Shown: piece by piece, positions 9,231 through 20,572 of the stretch
How positions within the stretch are numbered: the stretch's first letter is position 1
Layout of the letters: each line of letters begins with the position of its first letter
NCBI GenBank assembly: GCA_050084985.1
Contig: JBITNC010000001.1
Location: 53,010,001 to 53,074,000, forward strand
Length of the DNA: 64,000 nt
Reading direction: 5' to 3'
From: Nageia nagi
Taxonomy: Eukaryota > Pinophyta
Program-made: the position numbers and the translations under genes
The notes under the pieces: model-generated
What the model saw: only the letters and a program-made list of their open reading frames with translations
What the model was told of the DNA's origin: nothing
Database searches by the model: none

Positions 9231-9728
9231 TGTTAGAATTTGTAATGAAATATTGTGAATATCTAGACTCCTTGTAAATTCAATTAATCACTTAAGGGTA
9301 TGTAGATACCTTAAATGATTAATAGAATTCTTTAATGTATAGACTTTGACTTTACCAAAGGAGTTAGTTGGTAGGTTGAAGTTTGGTGGTACATTTAATG
9401 TAACCCTAACCTTACCCTTGGGTTAAAGGAAGGTTAGGGAGGTGCTCTCTACCTATAAATAGAGGGCCTCTCCTCATGTAAACATATCTAAGTTTTGAGT
9501 AAGATTACTCTACTTGGTTGTGTAGGAGAGAGCTAGAGAATAGTTGTAAGAGAGACATAGATTTGAGAATAAGAGAGCTAGTTGTGGATGTACTCCCAAG
9601 GAGGGAGGAACCACATTATATTGGTGTCATATTGTGTGAATGATGTTCTTAGAATTATAGATGTGTTATCTTGAGTTTCCTAGTCTAAGGTCCTAGAGGA
9701 TTTGTTTAGATCTAGTTCAAATCCTTCA
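9231..9728 (+). repeat. Copia-1 3' LTR
   Basis: 498 bp, same sequence as 1242-1739 as far as I can read. It is followed by the target duplication GTAAT (9729-9733). Confidence 0.96.
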
Positions 9729-9733
9729 GTAAT

Positions 9734-12700
9734 AATGAGACTTTAATAATTTTTTTATATCCTAACCCTGAGGGTTAGTTTAAGCTGATACAAAGGTTTG
9801 TTCAATTCACTCGTGCCCTTTTTTTATTGTATAGTAACTATATTCCTTTAATATAATGATTTATCGTAAAAAAATAAAATTCTTATGTACAAAACCAAAG
9901 ATAAATTTAAATAATTTAAATATCTACAAGACGTAGAGATCGTATTCCCTCTAAAGGAAGTGTTAAACTAAAAGTTGAAATGGAATCATAAATTAACAAT
10001 GGACCAAACCATGTTAATAATAAATATGAATACCTCACATTAAAATTGGTGATGAAGATAATAATGAGTAAAGCAATCTTATTTATAATGATAATCAATA
10101 ACTAGATCCATAATTTAACCCTCAAGTTTTACATAATTATGATGTCCATGCGAAGACTAAGGGTTATCCTTACATCTTATATTTTTCAATGACATATTAT
10201 TACTTAACAAATATATCTCACTTCATTTAATATGAATTTAAGGTGTCTTATCATACCATAACCCTCAAATTTATTAACTAATATTTTTTATCTCTTCTTA
10301 TTTAATCCCTTGATATATGCCTATTATTTAATAATGTATCATGCAGTGTGCTTATTCCTCTTCTCAACCTCTTTTTAAATTTTATGAAATATACTAATAT
10401 TTAAGAAGTAATAACTTACAGTAGTATTTATCATTTAGCTTCTCCTTAATTTCATTTTTTTTTATTATTTACCTTAATTTAATACTATTGTACAAATTCC
10501 TATAAATGTTTTAGTGGTTTTTATCCAACTTCTTTAACCTCTTATTGATTTGTATCATCAACTAGCTATTTCCTATATAACCTTTATAGTTGCCACTCAT
10601 CATTTTTATTAAACAGTTTTATTTTGATTCTCCTTATAACCCTTATCTTTCTTAGATTTTGAAAATACTAAATTTATTTATATGATAACCTTATTTTAGT
10701 GGATGAAAATATAATAAGTAAGAGATAGATCAAGTGAAAAAATAACTCCAAGATGTAATGAATATAATCTCAAAAGCTTATTTTTATTCCTCCCATTTGA
10801 TATCTCCCTTGAACCATGCCATTCTTCACCATCTATCCCCTCTAGTTTAAAATCTCCAAATTATGAAACTTTATTAGCCTGGAAGATCAAATCCACCATT
10901 ATCAATAATTTACAAATTATATATTAGCTTTTTACATTATGATAAGCTTCAAGTCAATCCATTTTCAAGAAGACTTTTAGGCTATACTCTTGATTGATTT
11001 TATAAATCAATGGAATAAGTGATCTTTAGTTGAAGAGGCCTAGGATCACTTAAACATGAATATTGTTGAAGAAGTGATATTTACTCAATTCCATATTATA
11101 AAACAAAGAACTGGTTAATTATTGATTCAATTCTTTATAGAAGTTGAAAATAGTTTAATCATTATTTAATATTATTATAATAATAAGATATTCATTAAAG
11201 TTTTCATTCTCATTTGCTACCATAGTTAAAGAAATATCCTCTCCTACAAATATTTCTTTTGGTGACATATATCACAAGTCTTTATATTTATAAAATATTT
11301 TATCAAAATTAGGTGATTTAAGTTACAAACCCAAAGAAAACTCTTTTAATAATAATAATCACATTTTTAGAAAGAAAGTAGGAAATGAGGAAAAACCGAT
11401 GAATGAGACTAATACTTCATAGATTATAATCATTAATGAACAACATGGAATAATGTTACAAGTTTTAAGAAAGAAAGAGAAAGGTTCACAAAGTTTAATA
11501 AGAAAATTAAAGATATTATGGAACAATTGACTAGTGTAAAACTTATCACTAACATGAAGTTACACACACTAATCTTGTTATAGGTACTTTGAATTGGTAC
11601 AAGAAGGATATTGAGTTTTACAAATTCTATAAGATCGAGGGACATGATACAAATAGATTTTTACATATAAAAAATACTATTGAAGATAGAAGAATGTCAT
11701 CACATTAGATAATCAACAAGAAGTCATCTTCAAAATTAGCACCACCAAAATAGATTTTGCAAGTATTCAAAAATTCTTTCCTAAGGTGTATTATTTTTTT
11801 GGAAACAATAAAAATTATGCATAAGTTATTTGAATAATTGATTAAGGAATAACTTATCATTCTCTAGTAACAAATATCAATTATATTTAATGAATATGAT
11901 ATTATTGGTGATATTGATAAACCTTATCTCTTTGTTGAAATTTATGTTGATTTAAGGCTTCAAAATAACTATAGATGAAATAAAAGTAAATAGTAATATT
12001 AAATATACTAAATACACTATTATCTTTGAATGGAAATATATAAATAATCATATAATGATGATTGTTTAATTGAACTAGTGATTTTATATTTAGGGTACAC
12101 AAGAAATCTAACAATGCAAAAAATGAAACAAAGGGAGATAAAAATCCTAAATATAGAATGCAATCATATAAAACTCAATAAATAATACCTTTGTACCTAG
12201 TTTTCATTTTTTAACCACAAATAGAAGACTTAAAACCTCTCCTTAATGGATAACTCAAACTAGGATTTTAGGAGCAATTTAATGCTTGTCCCATATATTT
12301 TAGGGGATTATGATCAACCTCAATGATGATCAAGCTTCTCCCTTATTTATTGACTAAGACTAAATAATGAATAGAAAAATAAAATAACATATGCATTTGG
12401 TACCTAAGTAAACAAACCAATGTTGTATATAAGATGTGCAATGCAATACAAAGCTTAAAAAATTACGCAAAGGTTGGAAAATTATATGAATAGTACTGAT
12501 GATAATATTGTTCTTTAATATTTTTAATGTTTCAAAAGTTGCAAGGATTATCAAATAATCTCAAAATCTTATATTCACAATTCAATAATTTTAGTATGGT
12601 TTGAAATTATCCAATTTGTAATGAAATATCTTCCAACTTAACATAAATTTGTAGCAATGAATTTGTCAGTAGCTTGATCTTGTATTGATGGTGATGAAGA

Positions 12701-13300
12701 TCTTTTATGGTTTTTATCAATTTAGTAGTTACTCATCAAGAAGGAATGTGCTTTAAAATGACTTTGAATTTTACTTTTATAACTTATAAACTATAATTCA
12801 CCTCGAACATGACAAAGTTAGATATTAAATTTTGAATTTGCTTTATTGATATTTCCATTTGAATAATAAATTTATTCTAGATATCTAAATATGTATTTAA
12901 ATAAATTTTCAAATCTAAATTACATATTTACATTTTGTCCCATTTACATATGTGATGGATGATCATGTGACTACTTGGGAAATCAATTTTGTTTTATTGT
13001 TATTACAATATAAACCATGTTGGACATCTAAAATGTTAATACAATGATGGATATGATTGACCACGATGCCCCTAGTGAACACCATGCTTTGAACCTATTT
13101 TCTCAAGCTCTTTCAATATAAATATTGACATAAAATCATGATAAACAACATAAAAATTCCAAAAGAAAGGTGGAGAAGAAATCATGAGCCTTGATAGGAC
13201 ATGTGGTTTAAATATGGACATGAAAATATGATTGATGTTAATCATATAATTACAATGTAGGGCTAATGGTAATCTAATTTTTGCTCTTAAATGACTTGTA
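9734..13300. other. AT-rich region with little recognisable content
   Basis: The first 150 bases (about 9740-9890), ending in a T-rich block then an A-rich run, resemble the 3' end of a LINE, but this is weak. Beyond that I see only a decayed Ty3-like gag trace at about 11390-11760. No open frame in the region shows a family motif. The many short frames of 60-70 codons are expected by chance at this composition. Confidence 0.4.
11390..11760 (+). pseudogene. Decayed Ty3-like gag fragment
   Basis: A + frame near 11600-11700 reads FYKFYKIEGHDTNRFLHIKN, resembling the zinc-knuckle end of plant Ty3 Gag proteins (usually CKFH...GHDT...C). The cysteines are replaced, stops follow, and no LTR or pol can be tied to it. 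It is an old fragment with no function expected. Moderate certainty only, since the call rests on one short stretch. Confidence 0.45.
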
Positions 13301-14272
13301 ATTTCATCAAAGAGTATGTTTCAACAAGAGGATGGTGATAAATTATATATTTTTGTTGAAAGCCTTGCATTCATAATAAAATTAAATATTAAATTAATGT
13401 CATCCATGAATGAAAAAAAAAATAAAATGAAAAAAAAAATCCTACATTTATTTCTCTTTTTTACCAATTGCAAATTAAGCTTGGAGGAATTGGGGGACCA
13501 AAATAATGGAATCTGAAATAACATCAGGAGGAATGTTCATCTATTGGAAAAAATAAGATACAAATATGATTCAATGTTACTTTCTAGATTTGAATTTTAT
13601 TTTGGTTAATGTATAAGATGTTAATAACCCTAAAACTAATTCTTTTTAGTTAATATTCACAGGCCACAATAAACTCCCCATAAATGAGATATTTGAAATC
13701 ATATTTCCAACTGGATTTTGAGCCATGAAAATCTACCATGTATATCTGGGGTGATTTCAATGTCATCTGCAATCTGTGTGAAAAGGAAGGAGGCTAGCTC
13801 TAGGAGCTTAGAGGCAAGCATGAAAGAATTCAATGATTTTATTGAGTAACTCCAGTTCCTAAAACCATTATATATTAATGGTTTATTTAAATGGACTAAA
13901 AAATAAGAATTTGGATCCATAATTCAAGAAAAACTTGGTATATTTTTTATTTCCTCAAGTAGGTATGAAAGTGAAATAATTATGCAATTTGAAGTCTTAT
14001 CTATAGGTGGATCATACCACTAACTTGTAGCTTTACATTGGAAATAGCTAATGAGACAAAAAACCACACCATTCATATTTCAAAAAATATGGTTGTCACA
14101 TCCTTTCAATGAAATGGTGGAATCTTGGTGGGAGGAAGAAAGTCAACATTTATGGCACCTCCATGTATAATTTTTTTACTAAACTACAAACATTGAAAGG
14201 TAAGCTCAAGAAATGGAATAGAGAAGATTTTGGTAATATTATAGGTAAGAGAGAACCATTAGAAGAATAGGT
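13300..14272 (+). pseudogene. LINE-A piece 1: endonuclease domain and linker
   Basis: Broken endonuclease part of a plant L1-type LINE, readable over several frames. Recognisable stretches are SGGMFIYWKK, the endonuclease hallmark GDFNVICN...EKEGG near 13750-13790, and the linker words PFIFQKIWLSHPFN...SWWEE and LKKWNREDFGNI near 14070-14250. The 5' end is unclear; 13300 is the first place I can follow it. It stops at an inserted LTR, and the reading frame resumes on the other side (piece 2 at 29624) once the TAGGT target duplication is removed. Many stops; not functional. Confidence 0.72.
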
Positions 14273-14825
14273 TGTAATGTCCCCAATTTTGAGAAACCTT
14301 GTTAAAAGCATAACTTTTATCACAATCCATGGATCATTGATTTGTCTTCTATAATGGATAGATAATCTTGTGCCAATCATTTTAACAGGTAACATGACAT
14401 GGTTTTGTCAAGAAACAGGGAAGATATAGACATCTTATGATTGTCCTTAGAGCCGATTTCTACTATCACGTGTGCGGGACTTAGTTTATTGATATTGTAT
14501 TTAGTGACGTATGTGACACTTATAATTAAAGGTTTAGCCTTATGAGGGTTATTAGGAGTGAATTATATTTATATTAGGAGTATTTGTTATTTTATAATAA
14601 AAGTGGACCATGTTTTGTAATAAGAAAATATATTTTTTCTTAATTGCCTAATGTCTAGCTTAGGAGGATTCATTTGTCAATTAATAGTTATTTATATTTC
14701 TAGTTTGGGTCGACAAACCACAAATTAGAATTGAAATTATATAAAAAGGAAGTGAACACCTAATTTGAAGACATCATTTTGAGCATCCGATCTTGGATCA
14801 TTCGGAGCTTAGGGATGCTTCGCTT

Positions 14826-15325
14826 TGTTGGAATGTATAATGCATTATTGTAAAGATTTTGTAATAGTCTTCTATGTAAGTTCACTAATACTTAAGGGTA
14901 TCATTTGATACCTCAAGTATTTTAGTGAATATGATAATGTAACTTGTCCTACACTTCATGTCATGAGCACGTCCCTTAGGTAAAAGGGAGTGCATGTCAT
15001 GCCTTTGTACATTGGGTAAAAGGGTGATCTAAAGAGGGATTTTGGCCTATAAATAGAAGGCTTCCTCTTTGTTATTACACACCAATTTGTAAAGTAAAGT
15101 TATTCTATAGAATAGTGCTTAGGACTTGAGATTAGGAAGATTGCTAGAGAGTTGTATTTGTGATTGAAGTAAAGATCTAGTTAGTGAATGTACTCCTAGT
15201 TAGAGGAACCACTTACATCTTGTGTTACATTATAAGATTGCTTTATGAGTTTGTTAGTTGTGTTTGTGAGCTTTCATGTGATCTTGGGAGTTTAGAGTTG
15301 TTCATATTATAGTTCAACTCTCACA
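14826..15325 (+). repeat. Copia-2 5' LTR
   Basis: 500 bp, TGTTGGAATG to CTCTCACA, with TATAAATAGAAGG in the middle. Followed after two bases by TGGTATTAGAGC at 15328-15339, a primer site with one change from that of Copia-1. Confidence 0.92.
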
Positions 15326-16203
15326 TTTGGTATTAGAGCAAAGTGTGGAAGCTATTATTCAATATCTTAGAGATCTTTAACCTACTCTTCATTATGAGGT
15401 AAAAAAGCTTCAAAGGTATAACCTTCTTTTATTTCCTTCTTGGATTACTACATAATACTAACATTATTTTTTATGTTAGTTACAATTTTTCTTTCAGGAC
15501 ATTTGCTTAATATAATAATGTATAGTTGTTATACATGTTTCTTAACCATTTTTATGTTAGTAAAATTGCTTAATAATTAACATAATTTATTTTTATTACT
15601 ACATGTAAGTTAATATTTTTTTCTACAAGTTTTTTACAAAATTATTGTATTTAGTATATACAAAGTAAAAATTCTACAATGTAGATTTTGTTTTTCATAC
15701 ATGTAATCTCGAACACTTTTGTAGCAAGGAAAAATCCAAGGGAAGATAATTTTGTTGGGGGACCATTTGGGTTTATTTTATTTTTTGGTATGCTGTCTTT
15801 TTTTTTCATGTACTATCCAAGTAAGCCTTTTTTTGTGGGCTGTGTGTGGCTTCTAGGTAGTGCGACCCTCCTTTCACACCCTAACTTGTCATTTGAGCCT
15901 TTGTAACAACTTTATCTGGTCACTCTAGCTGAGAGCCTTGCATCTCGTGATGCCCTACTAGTAGCTTGTGATTGACATAGGAAAAGAGATCATAAGCTCT
16001 AAGCCTCTCAACTATTTTCTTCACATGCAGCCTATGATCTATCCTTGAGGTCTCTTATTCTTTTTCTATGTAGCCTATTATCTATGACCTCATGCTCTCT
16101 TTACCTTCCTTTGCTGCTTCCCATGGCTAGTATGTGTCATCATCCTCTATGTCTATAAACTCTCCATCCATGGGTGTGTGAGGGGCTTGCATATTTGAAT
16201 ATG

Positions 16204-17192
16204 TGTTTACAAATAAAAATTGAGAGTGCAAATAAATAAATAAGCAATTATCTACAAACTCAATATTATCTGTATTCTGGCTACGGATAGCAATTTATTC
16301 TCACAAATGTTTACAAATAAAATTGAGCATGCAAATAAATAGATAAATATCTACAAACCCAATATATTTGTATTTGAACTAAAGATAGCAATTTATTCTA
16401 GATAATAATAAACAAAATAACCAATTCAGAAATGTAATCAAACAAGACTGTGGTTTGTATACTTACCTCACGGAACGTACCTGACAACGAAAGATGAAGA
16501 TGTTGGCGATGTGCTGATGATGAACTGCCTCTCAAAAATGTAGTCACCTGTGAAGATGCAAAAAGAGGACCATGGGCAGTCCGTTTCAGAGATAATAGAG
16601 CACCGACGGTGTTCCTGGTTCATAAGGGAGCATCGGTGGCCTTCTTTTGATGATTTTTGATCTCTCAATCAAGTCCAGAGCTTTAATACGGATGTCTCAG
16701 ATAGCAGTGTGATATCAGAATAGATCATAGATGTCAGGATAGCTCGCGAAAGGAAGCACACAAACCACAGCCTTGTAGGCAGTACCAAGAGATACCTTAA
16801 GGGGTAGCCACTTACAAGACCATACGCGGGATCATGTGTATCCTTATTGTTGTGGACTTACTATTAGATCCCTTATTTATATAGATAATAGATAATACCG
16901 CCCATAGGTCAGCGTGCATCCACATAAATAAGGTTAATTCACAAGATTTAATATAAACACATCAATAAACAAGATAATTCATGCAATACTCAAGATAAAC
17001 CATACAATATTTAAGATAACCCATGCAATATTCAAGATAAACCATGCAATATTCAAGGTAAACCATACAATATTCATATTCAAGCAAAACATTGATATTA
17101 TCACTTTAATCCATTCAAGACATATAGTTAGGCCAAGCATATTTCATTAATTTATTGATTTAAAAACATAAATTCATTTTTATGTGTTAACA
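16204..17192 (-). repeat. Gypsy-1 3' LTR (minus strand)
   Basis: 989 bp, same length as its partner, with roughly 20-25 differences, nearly all transitions. On the + strand it contains two copies of an imperfect direct repeat of about 108 bp at its left end (from 16204 and from about 16311) and about five 18-bp repeats of the CAATATTCAAGATAAAC type near 16980-17080. On the minus strand a TATA-like TATATAAATAAG is at about 16874-16884. Confidence 0.92.
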
Positions 17193-17207
17193 GATGCCCC
17201 ACTTTGG
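17193..17207 (-). other. Polypurine tract of Gypsy-1
   Basis: Minus-strand CCAAAGTGGGGCATC immediately before the 3' LTR. AAAGTGGGG is the usual form in plant Ty3-like elements. Confidence 0.8.
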
Positions 17208-17439
17208 ATGTGAAATCGAAAGAATCATGAGGTGACTTGAGATTTTGCATTCAAAGTAAAACACAATATCACAGCAAACAATTTTGATAAGCAATGATGA
17301 ACATTAACCATTCCAAACTTAAACAACATCATGATAAAACTTATAGGTTAAGAAAACTCCCTTTTGATATTACCTTGGGCATGCTTGCCCCTTGCGTTTT
17401 GCTGTAGAAGGTGATAGCCTAATATGTCTGATAATCTAA

Positions 17440-17725
17440 TAAGATGATAATCTTGTCGTAATGCTGATGACCCAAGACAACACACTTAACAACCCACATG
17501 ACAATGACAGGACAGACAACTTGACCACACATGTCGACCGAACGATAACTTGACAAGACCACATCACAAGACAAAACATGACAACACATGACAACACACA
17601 TGACAAGACATGATAACACACATGACCAACTCACAAGACAAGACATGATAGCACACATGACCAACTCACAAGACAAGACATGATAACACACATAACAACA
17701 CATGATAACCATAACCACACATAGG
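17440..17725. repeat. ACATGACAACACA-type degenerate short repeats
   Basis: Runs of variants of ACATGAC/ACACATGA/CAAGACA over about 290 bases. A 166-codon minus-strand frame across this and the next array is repeat-derived and cysteine-rich only because of the repeat unit. Confidence 0.75.
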
Positions 17726-18090
17726 AGAGAGCTAAGTTCTACACAACTAAGCCTTCGCACCAAGAGGTGTACTCCAGTTGCATGAGAACTGAACTCTGCA
17801 AAACAATGATAAGCTGATATGTGAGAGCTAAGTTCCACATAACTCTTCGCACCAAGTTGCATAAGAACCGAACTCCGTAGAATAATGATAAGCTGATGTA
17901 TGAGAGCTAAGTTCCACACAACTGAGCCTTCGCACTAAGAGGTGTACTCCAGTTGCATGAGAACCGAACTCCACAGAACAATGATAAACTGATGTATGAG
18001 AGCTAAGTTCCACACAACTGAGCCTTCGCACCAAGAGGTGTACTCCAGTTGCATGAGAACCGAACTCCGTAGAACAATGATAAATTGATG
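17725..18090. repeat. Tandem repeat of about 110 bp, four units
   Basis: Each unit contains GAGAGCTAAGTTCCACA, CCTTCGCACCAAGAGGTGTA and CAATGATAAGCTGAT. The second unit carries an internal deletion. Located between the gag frame and the 3' LTR of Gypsy-1. Confidence 0.85.
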
Positions 18091-18097
18091 AAGCTGA

Positions 18098-18500
18098 TAC
18101 TCCACCAAGAAGCATGATAAGCTGACTATGGGAGCTGGACTCCACTCACAAACATGATAATCTAATTATGGGAGCTAGAACTCCACTCACAAGCATGATA
18201 ATCTGATTATGGGAGCTGGCACTCCACTCACAAGCACATGACAAGCTGACTATGGGAGCTGGACTCCTCTCACAAGCACATGATAAGCTGACTATGGGAG
18301 TTGGACTCCTCTCATGACCACATGATAAGCTAACTATGGGAGCTGGACTCCACTCACAAGCATGATAATCTGATCACGGGAGCTGGACTCCACTCATAGA
18401 CACATGATAAGCTGACTATGGGAGCTGGACTCCTCTCACAAGCACATGATAAGCTGACTATGGGAGCTGGACTCCTCTCACAAGCATGATAGTCTGATTG
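18098..18500. repeat. Tandem repeat of 42-48 bp, about nine units
   Basis: Units of the type GATAAGCTGACTATGGGAGC followed by TGGACTCC(A/T)CTCACAAGCA. Two subtypes differ in CATGATAATCTGAT versus CACATGATAAGCTGAC. The short open frames here come from the repeat. Confidence 0.85.
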
Positions 18501-18607
18501 CTCGGGTCTACAAACACGAAACTCAAAGCAATATTCTCTTGGATATAACATTGATCAAACACCTATGATGCACTCATGATACTTAATAAATTGATTTTCT
18601 AGATAAA

Positions 18608-18684
18608 GGAACGTGGGCAGTCCTTTCTCACTGATTTAGAACGTCGGCGGTCTTCACTAAATACATATGGAGCGCTGGCGCTCT
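18608..18684. repeat. Cluster of three 16-bp GC-rich dyad motifs
   Basis: Sites at 18608-18623 (GGAACGTGGGCAGTCC), 18638-18653 (AGAACGTCGGCGGTCT) and 18669-18684 (GGAGCGCTGGCGCTCT), spaced 30 and 31 bp. Related pairs or triplets occur at 20445-20491 and in both LTRs (16567-16642, 21408-21483). They stand out against the AT-rich surroundings. Confidence 0.75.
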
Positions 18685-18785
18685 TTTTCTTACATAAAAA
18701 TGGATCCCCATTTCCTCTACCATAATGTTGGTTAGCATGTCTACCCTAATGTTAGTTCTGTTAGTATCAGTATGATCATGGGTGC

Positions 18786-20570
18786 CTACCAAATGATATT
18801 TTCGAAGGGCAACTCACCCTTACTAGTGCTAGCTTCATGTTGATTTTTACACCATGGTGCCCCAGTGATAATAGGGCTCTTTGTTGTACTTTCTTGTGCA
18901 TACATTATTCCTGTATTATGTTTGGGCATGGGGTTTTTGTAGATTCCTAAGTTTCTATTATCTACATGCACAGGAGCTTTCCCTTTTATGTCAGGTTTTT
19001 CAAATGAGATTGCTTTTCTATCTACCAGATCTTGGATGATATCTCTGAATTTTCTACATTCACATGTTTTGTGGCCATGAACTCTATGGTATAGGCAAAA
19101 TCCTCCTGTAGTTTTAGTGGCTTGTTGGTTTACAGGTGGCAATTGAATTAGACCCTTCTTCACTAATGATTGCAACAACTCATTATGATCTTCTATGATT
19201 TTAGTGTATACTTGGGGAGTCGGAGGCTTGCTTGATTTTTGTTTGCATTTTTCTTGTGTGATTATGTTGATTGTTGCAGTTTCCCTTTCTTCTTTTCTAA
19301 GTTTCCACAAACCAATTTTCATCATGTGTTGCTCTTTTTGAATCATGGAATCAATCATTTCAGAGAGGGGTTGGTCTATATAGTTAAGGAATTCAAGCAT
19401 CATCTCATCTCTAATGGAGTTTATCAACATGTGTTTTAGTTCTTTCTCATTCAAGTTTATGAATTTTGCAATTTTCTTCCATTCGGCTAAAAACTTACTA
19501 AATGGCTGATTTTCTTCCTGTTTCATTTTGGCAAGATCTATAATGAGTGGTTTTCTCTTTATGTTATATTGATATTGATCTATGAATTCACGTTTTAGTT
19601 GCTCATAACTCTTGATGCTTTGATTTTCAAGTCCGTAGTACCAGTCAGATGCTTCTTCCCCTAGGCTAAGTGAAAAAAGTCTAGGTAACATATCAGAATC
19701 ATGTTGATGTCTATAAGCTGCTTCTTCAAAGATTACAATATGCATTCTCGGATCACTCCTACCATTATATTTGTCAAAATCTATGTCTTTCCCTTTCCAA
19801 ATTTTACTTCTTATTCTTGAACAAAGAGGGTGACTTTCTTCTAGTTTTTCATTCTCCTTTGCTTCATTTAAATGTATTAGCATTTTCAATTGTTCAGCCA
19901 TGTTTGCTAATTGTGCTCTCATTTTATCTGATTTTTCTTTTTCAATTTGTGAGTTTGGATTATCTTTAGGTTGCTTATTTATGAAATCTAGATTTTCAGG
20001 TTCTTCTTCACTTTCATAATCAAGTATTCCAGGAGTGAATCTTCCTATTTGTTCTCTCCATTCATGAATCAGTTGATTTTTTAGTTCTCCCATGATGACC
20101 TGTCTTACACTCACTTGAGCTTTCCGGTAAGATTTTGTATTTATTATTTTCTTTACCTCTATCTCTTTGATTTTCTTTTCTTTATCCGACCAAAAAGGGT
20201 AATCATTAAGAAGTTTTTGTGCAACAGGGTCTGTTTCAAGTTCTATTTCTGACTCACTATCAGACTCATCATCAAACTCAATTATTTCATCATCTTCTTC
20301 TTCTAATGTTATTGGTTTATGATATGCAAATGCCAAAGATGACGAAGAGGGTTCACAAACATTTTGTTTAACTATCTCAGGGGCAAAAGAATTTTGATCA
20401 TGATGGAGCATACAAAAGTTAATATGACTTTCCATGGTAGAAATGGGCCGTGGGCGATCTATTTCTACAGGGTTTAGATCGCGAGCGGTCTTATTATGAT
20501 CGATTATGATGTTTGAAAAAAAGATTGGTTCATTCAGAAATGTTTTAAAGGGAAATATGAGACCATTCAC
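18786..20570 (-). CDS. gag: Gag-like protein of Gypsy-1
   Basis: Open frame of 594 codons that begins after an in-frame stop at 20580-20582. The first codon given to it is GTG; the first ATG in frame is at 20435 (codon 46), giving a 549-residue protein, which I prefer. It contains an acidic segment (residues about 90-115 of the full frame), a retrotransposon Gag domain at about 270-405 (words such as EEASDWYYGL and FSKFLAEWKKIAKF) and a zinc-knuckle-like C-X2-H-X4-H-X4-C at 492-505, unlike the usual CX2CX4HX4C. It should form the particle shell. No frame for protease or polymerase follows; repeats do. The frame has no internal stop although the LTRs have diverged, which may mean selection or only moderate age. 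Confidence 0.82.
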   Translation of the reverse strand: MNGLIFPFKTFLNEPIFFSNIIIDHNKTARDLNPVEIDRPRPISTMESHINFCMLHHDQNSFAPEIVKQNVCEPSSSSLAFAYHKPITLEEEDDEIIEFDDESDSESEIELETDPVAQKLLNDYPFWSDKEKKIKEIEVKKIINTKSYRKAQVSVRQVIMGELKNQLIHEWREQIGRFTPGILDYESEEEPENLDFINKQPKDNPNSQIEKEKSDKMRAQLANMAEQLKMLIHLNEAKENEKLEESHPLCSRIRSKIWKGKDIDFDKYNGRSDPRMHIVIFEEAAYRHQHDSDMLPRLFSLSLGEEASDWYYGLENQSIKSYEQLKREFIDQYQYNIKRKPLIIDLAKMKQEENQPFSKFLAEWKKIAKFINLNEKELKHMLINSIRDEMMLEFLNYIDQPLSEMIDSMIQKEQHMMKIGLWKLRKEERETATINIITQEKCKQKSSKPPTPQVYTKIIEDHNELLQSLVKKGLIQLPPVNQQATKTTGGFCLYHRVHGHKTCECRKFRDIIQDLVDRKAISFEKPDIKGKAPVHVDNRNLGIYKNPMPKHNTGIMYAQESTTKSPIITGAPWCKNQHEASTSKGELPFENIIW

Positions 20571-20572
20571 AG

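Larger units (their letters stand above)
1242..9728 (+). mobile_element. Copia-1: complete Ty1/copia LTR retrotransposon
   Basis: An 8487-bp element with all expected parts in order: 5' LTR, primer site, long leader, single gag-pol frame, 3' untranslated region, polypurine tract, 3' LTR. Both LTRs run TG...CA, are 498 bp long and show no difference when read side by side. The 5-bp duplication GTAAT flanks it exactly (1237-1241 and 9729-9733). The domain order protease, integrase, reverse transcriptase, RNase H defines Ty1/copia. The frame has no stop from the gag ATG to the end of RNase H. Identical LTRs and an open frame indicate a very recent insertion that may still be able to move. It is the best-preserved relative of Copia-2 to Copia-5. 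Confidence 0.97.

Noticed and set aside
9740-9890. LINE 3' end next to Copia-1
   Set aside because: Only a T-rich block and A-rich run resemble one; no coding support, so not listed as a feature of its own.
17725-18500. CRISPR-like array
   Set aside because: Repeats are head-to-tail units without unique spacers, in a plant retroelement.
17419-18551. Minus-strand frames of 166, 105 and 65 codons as secreted cysteine-rich proteins
   Set aside because: All fall in tandem repeats and simply translate the repeat unit.
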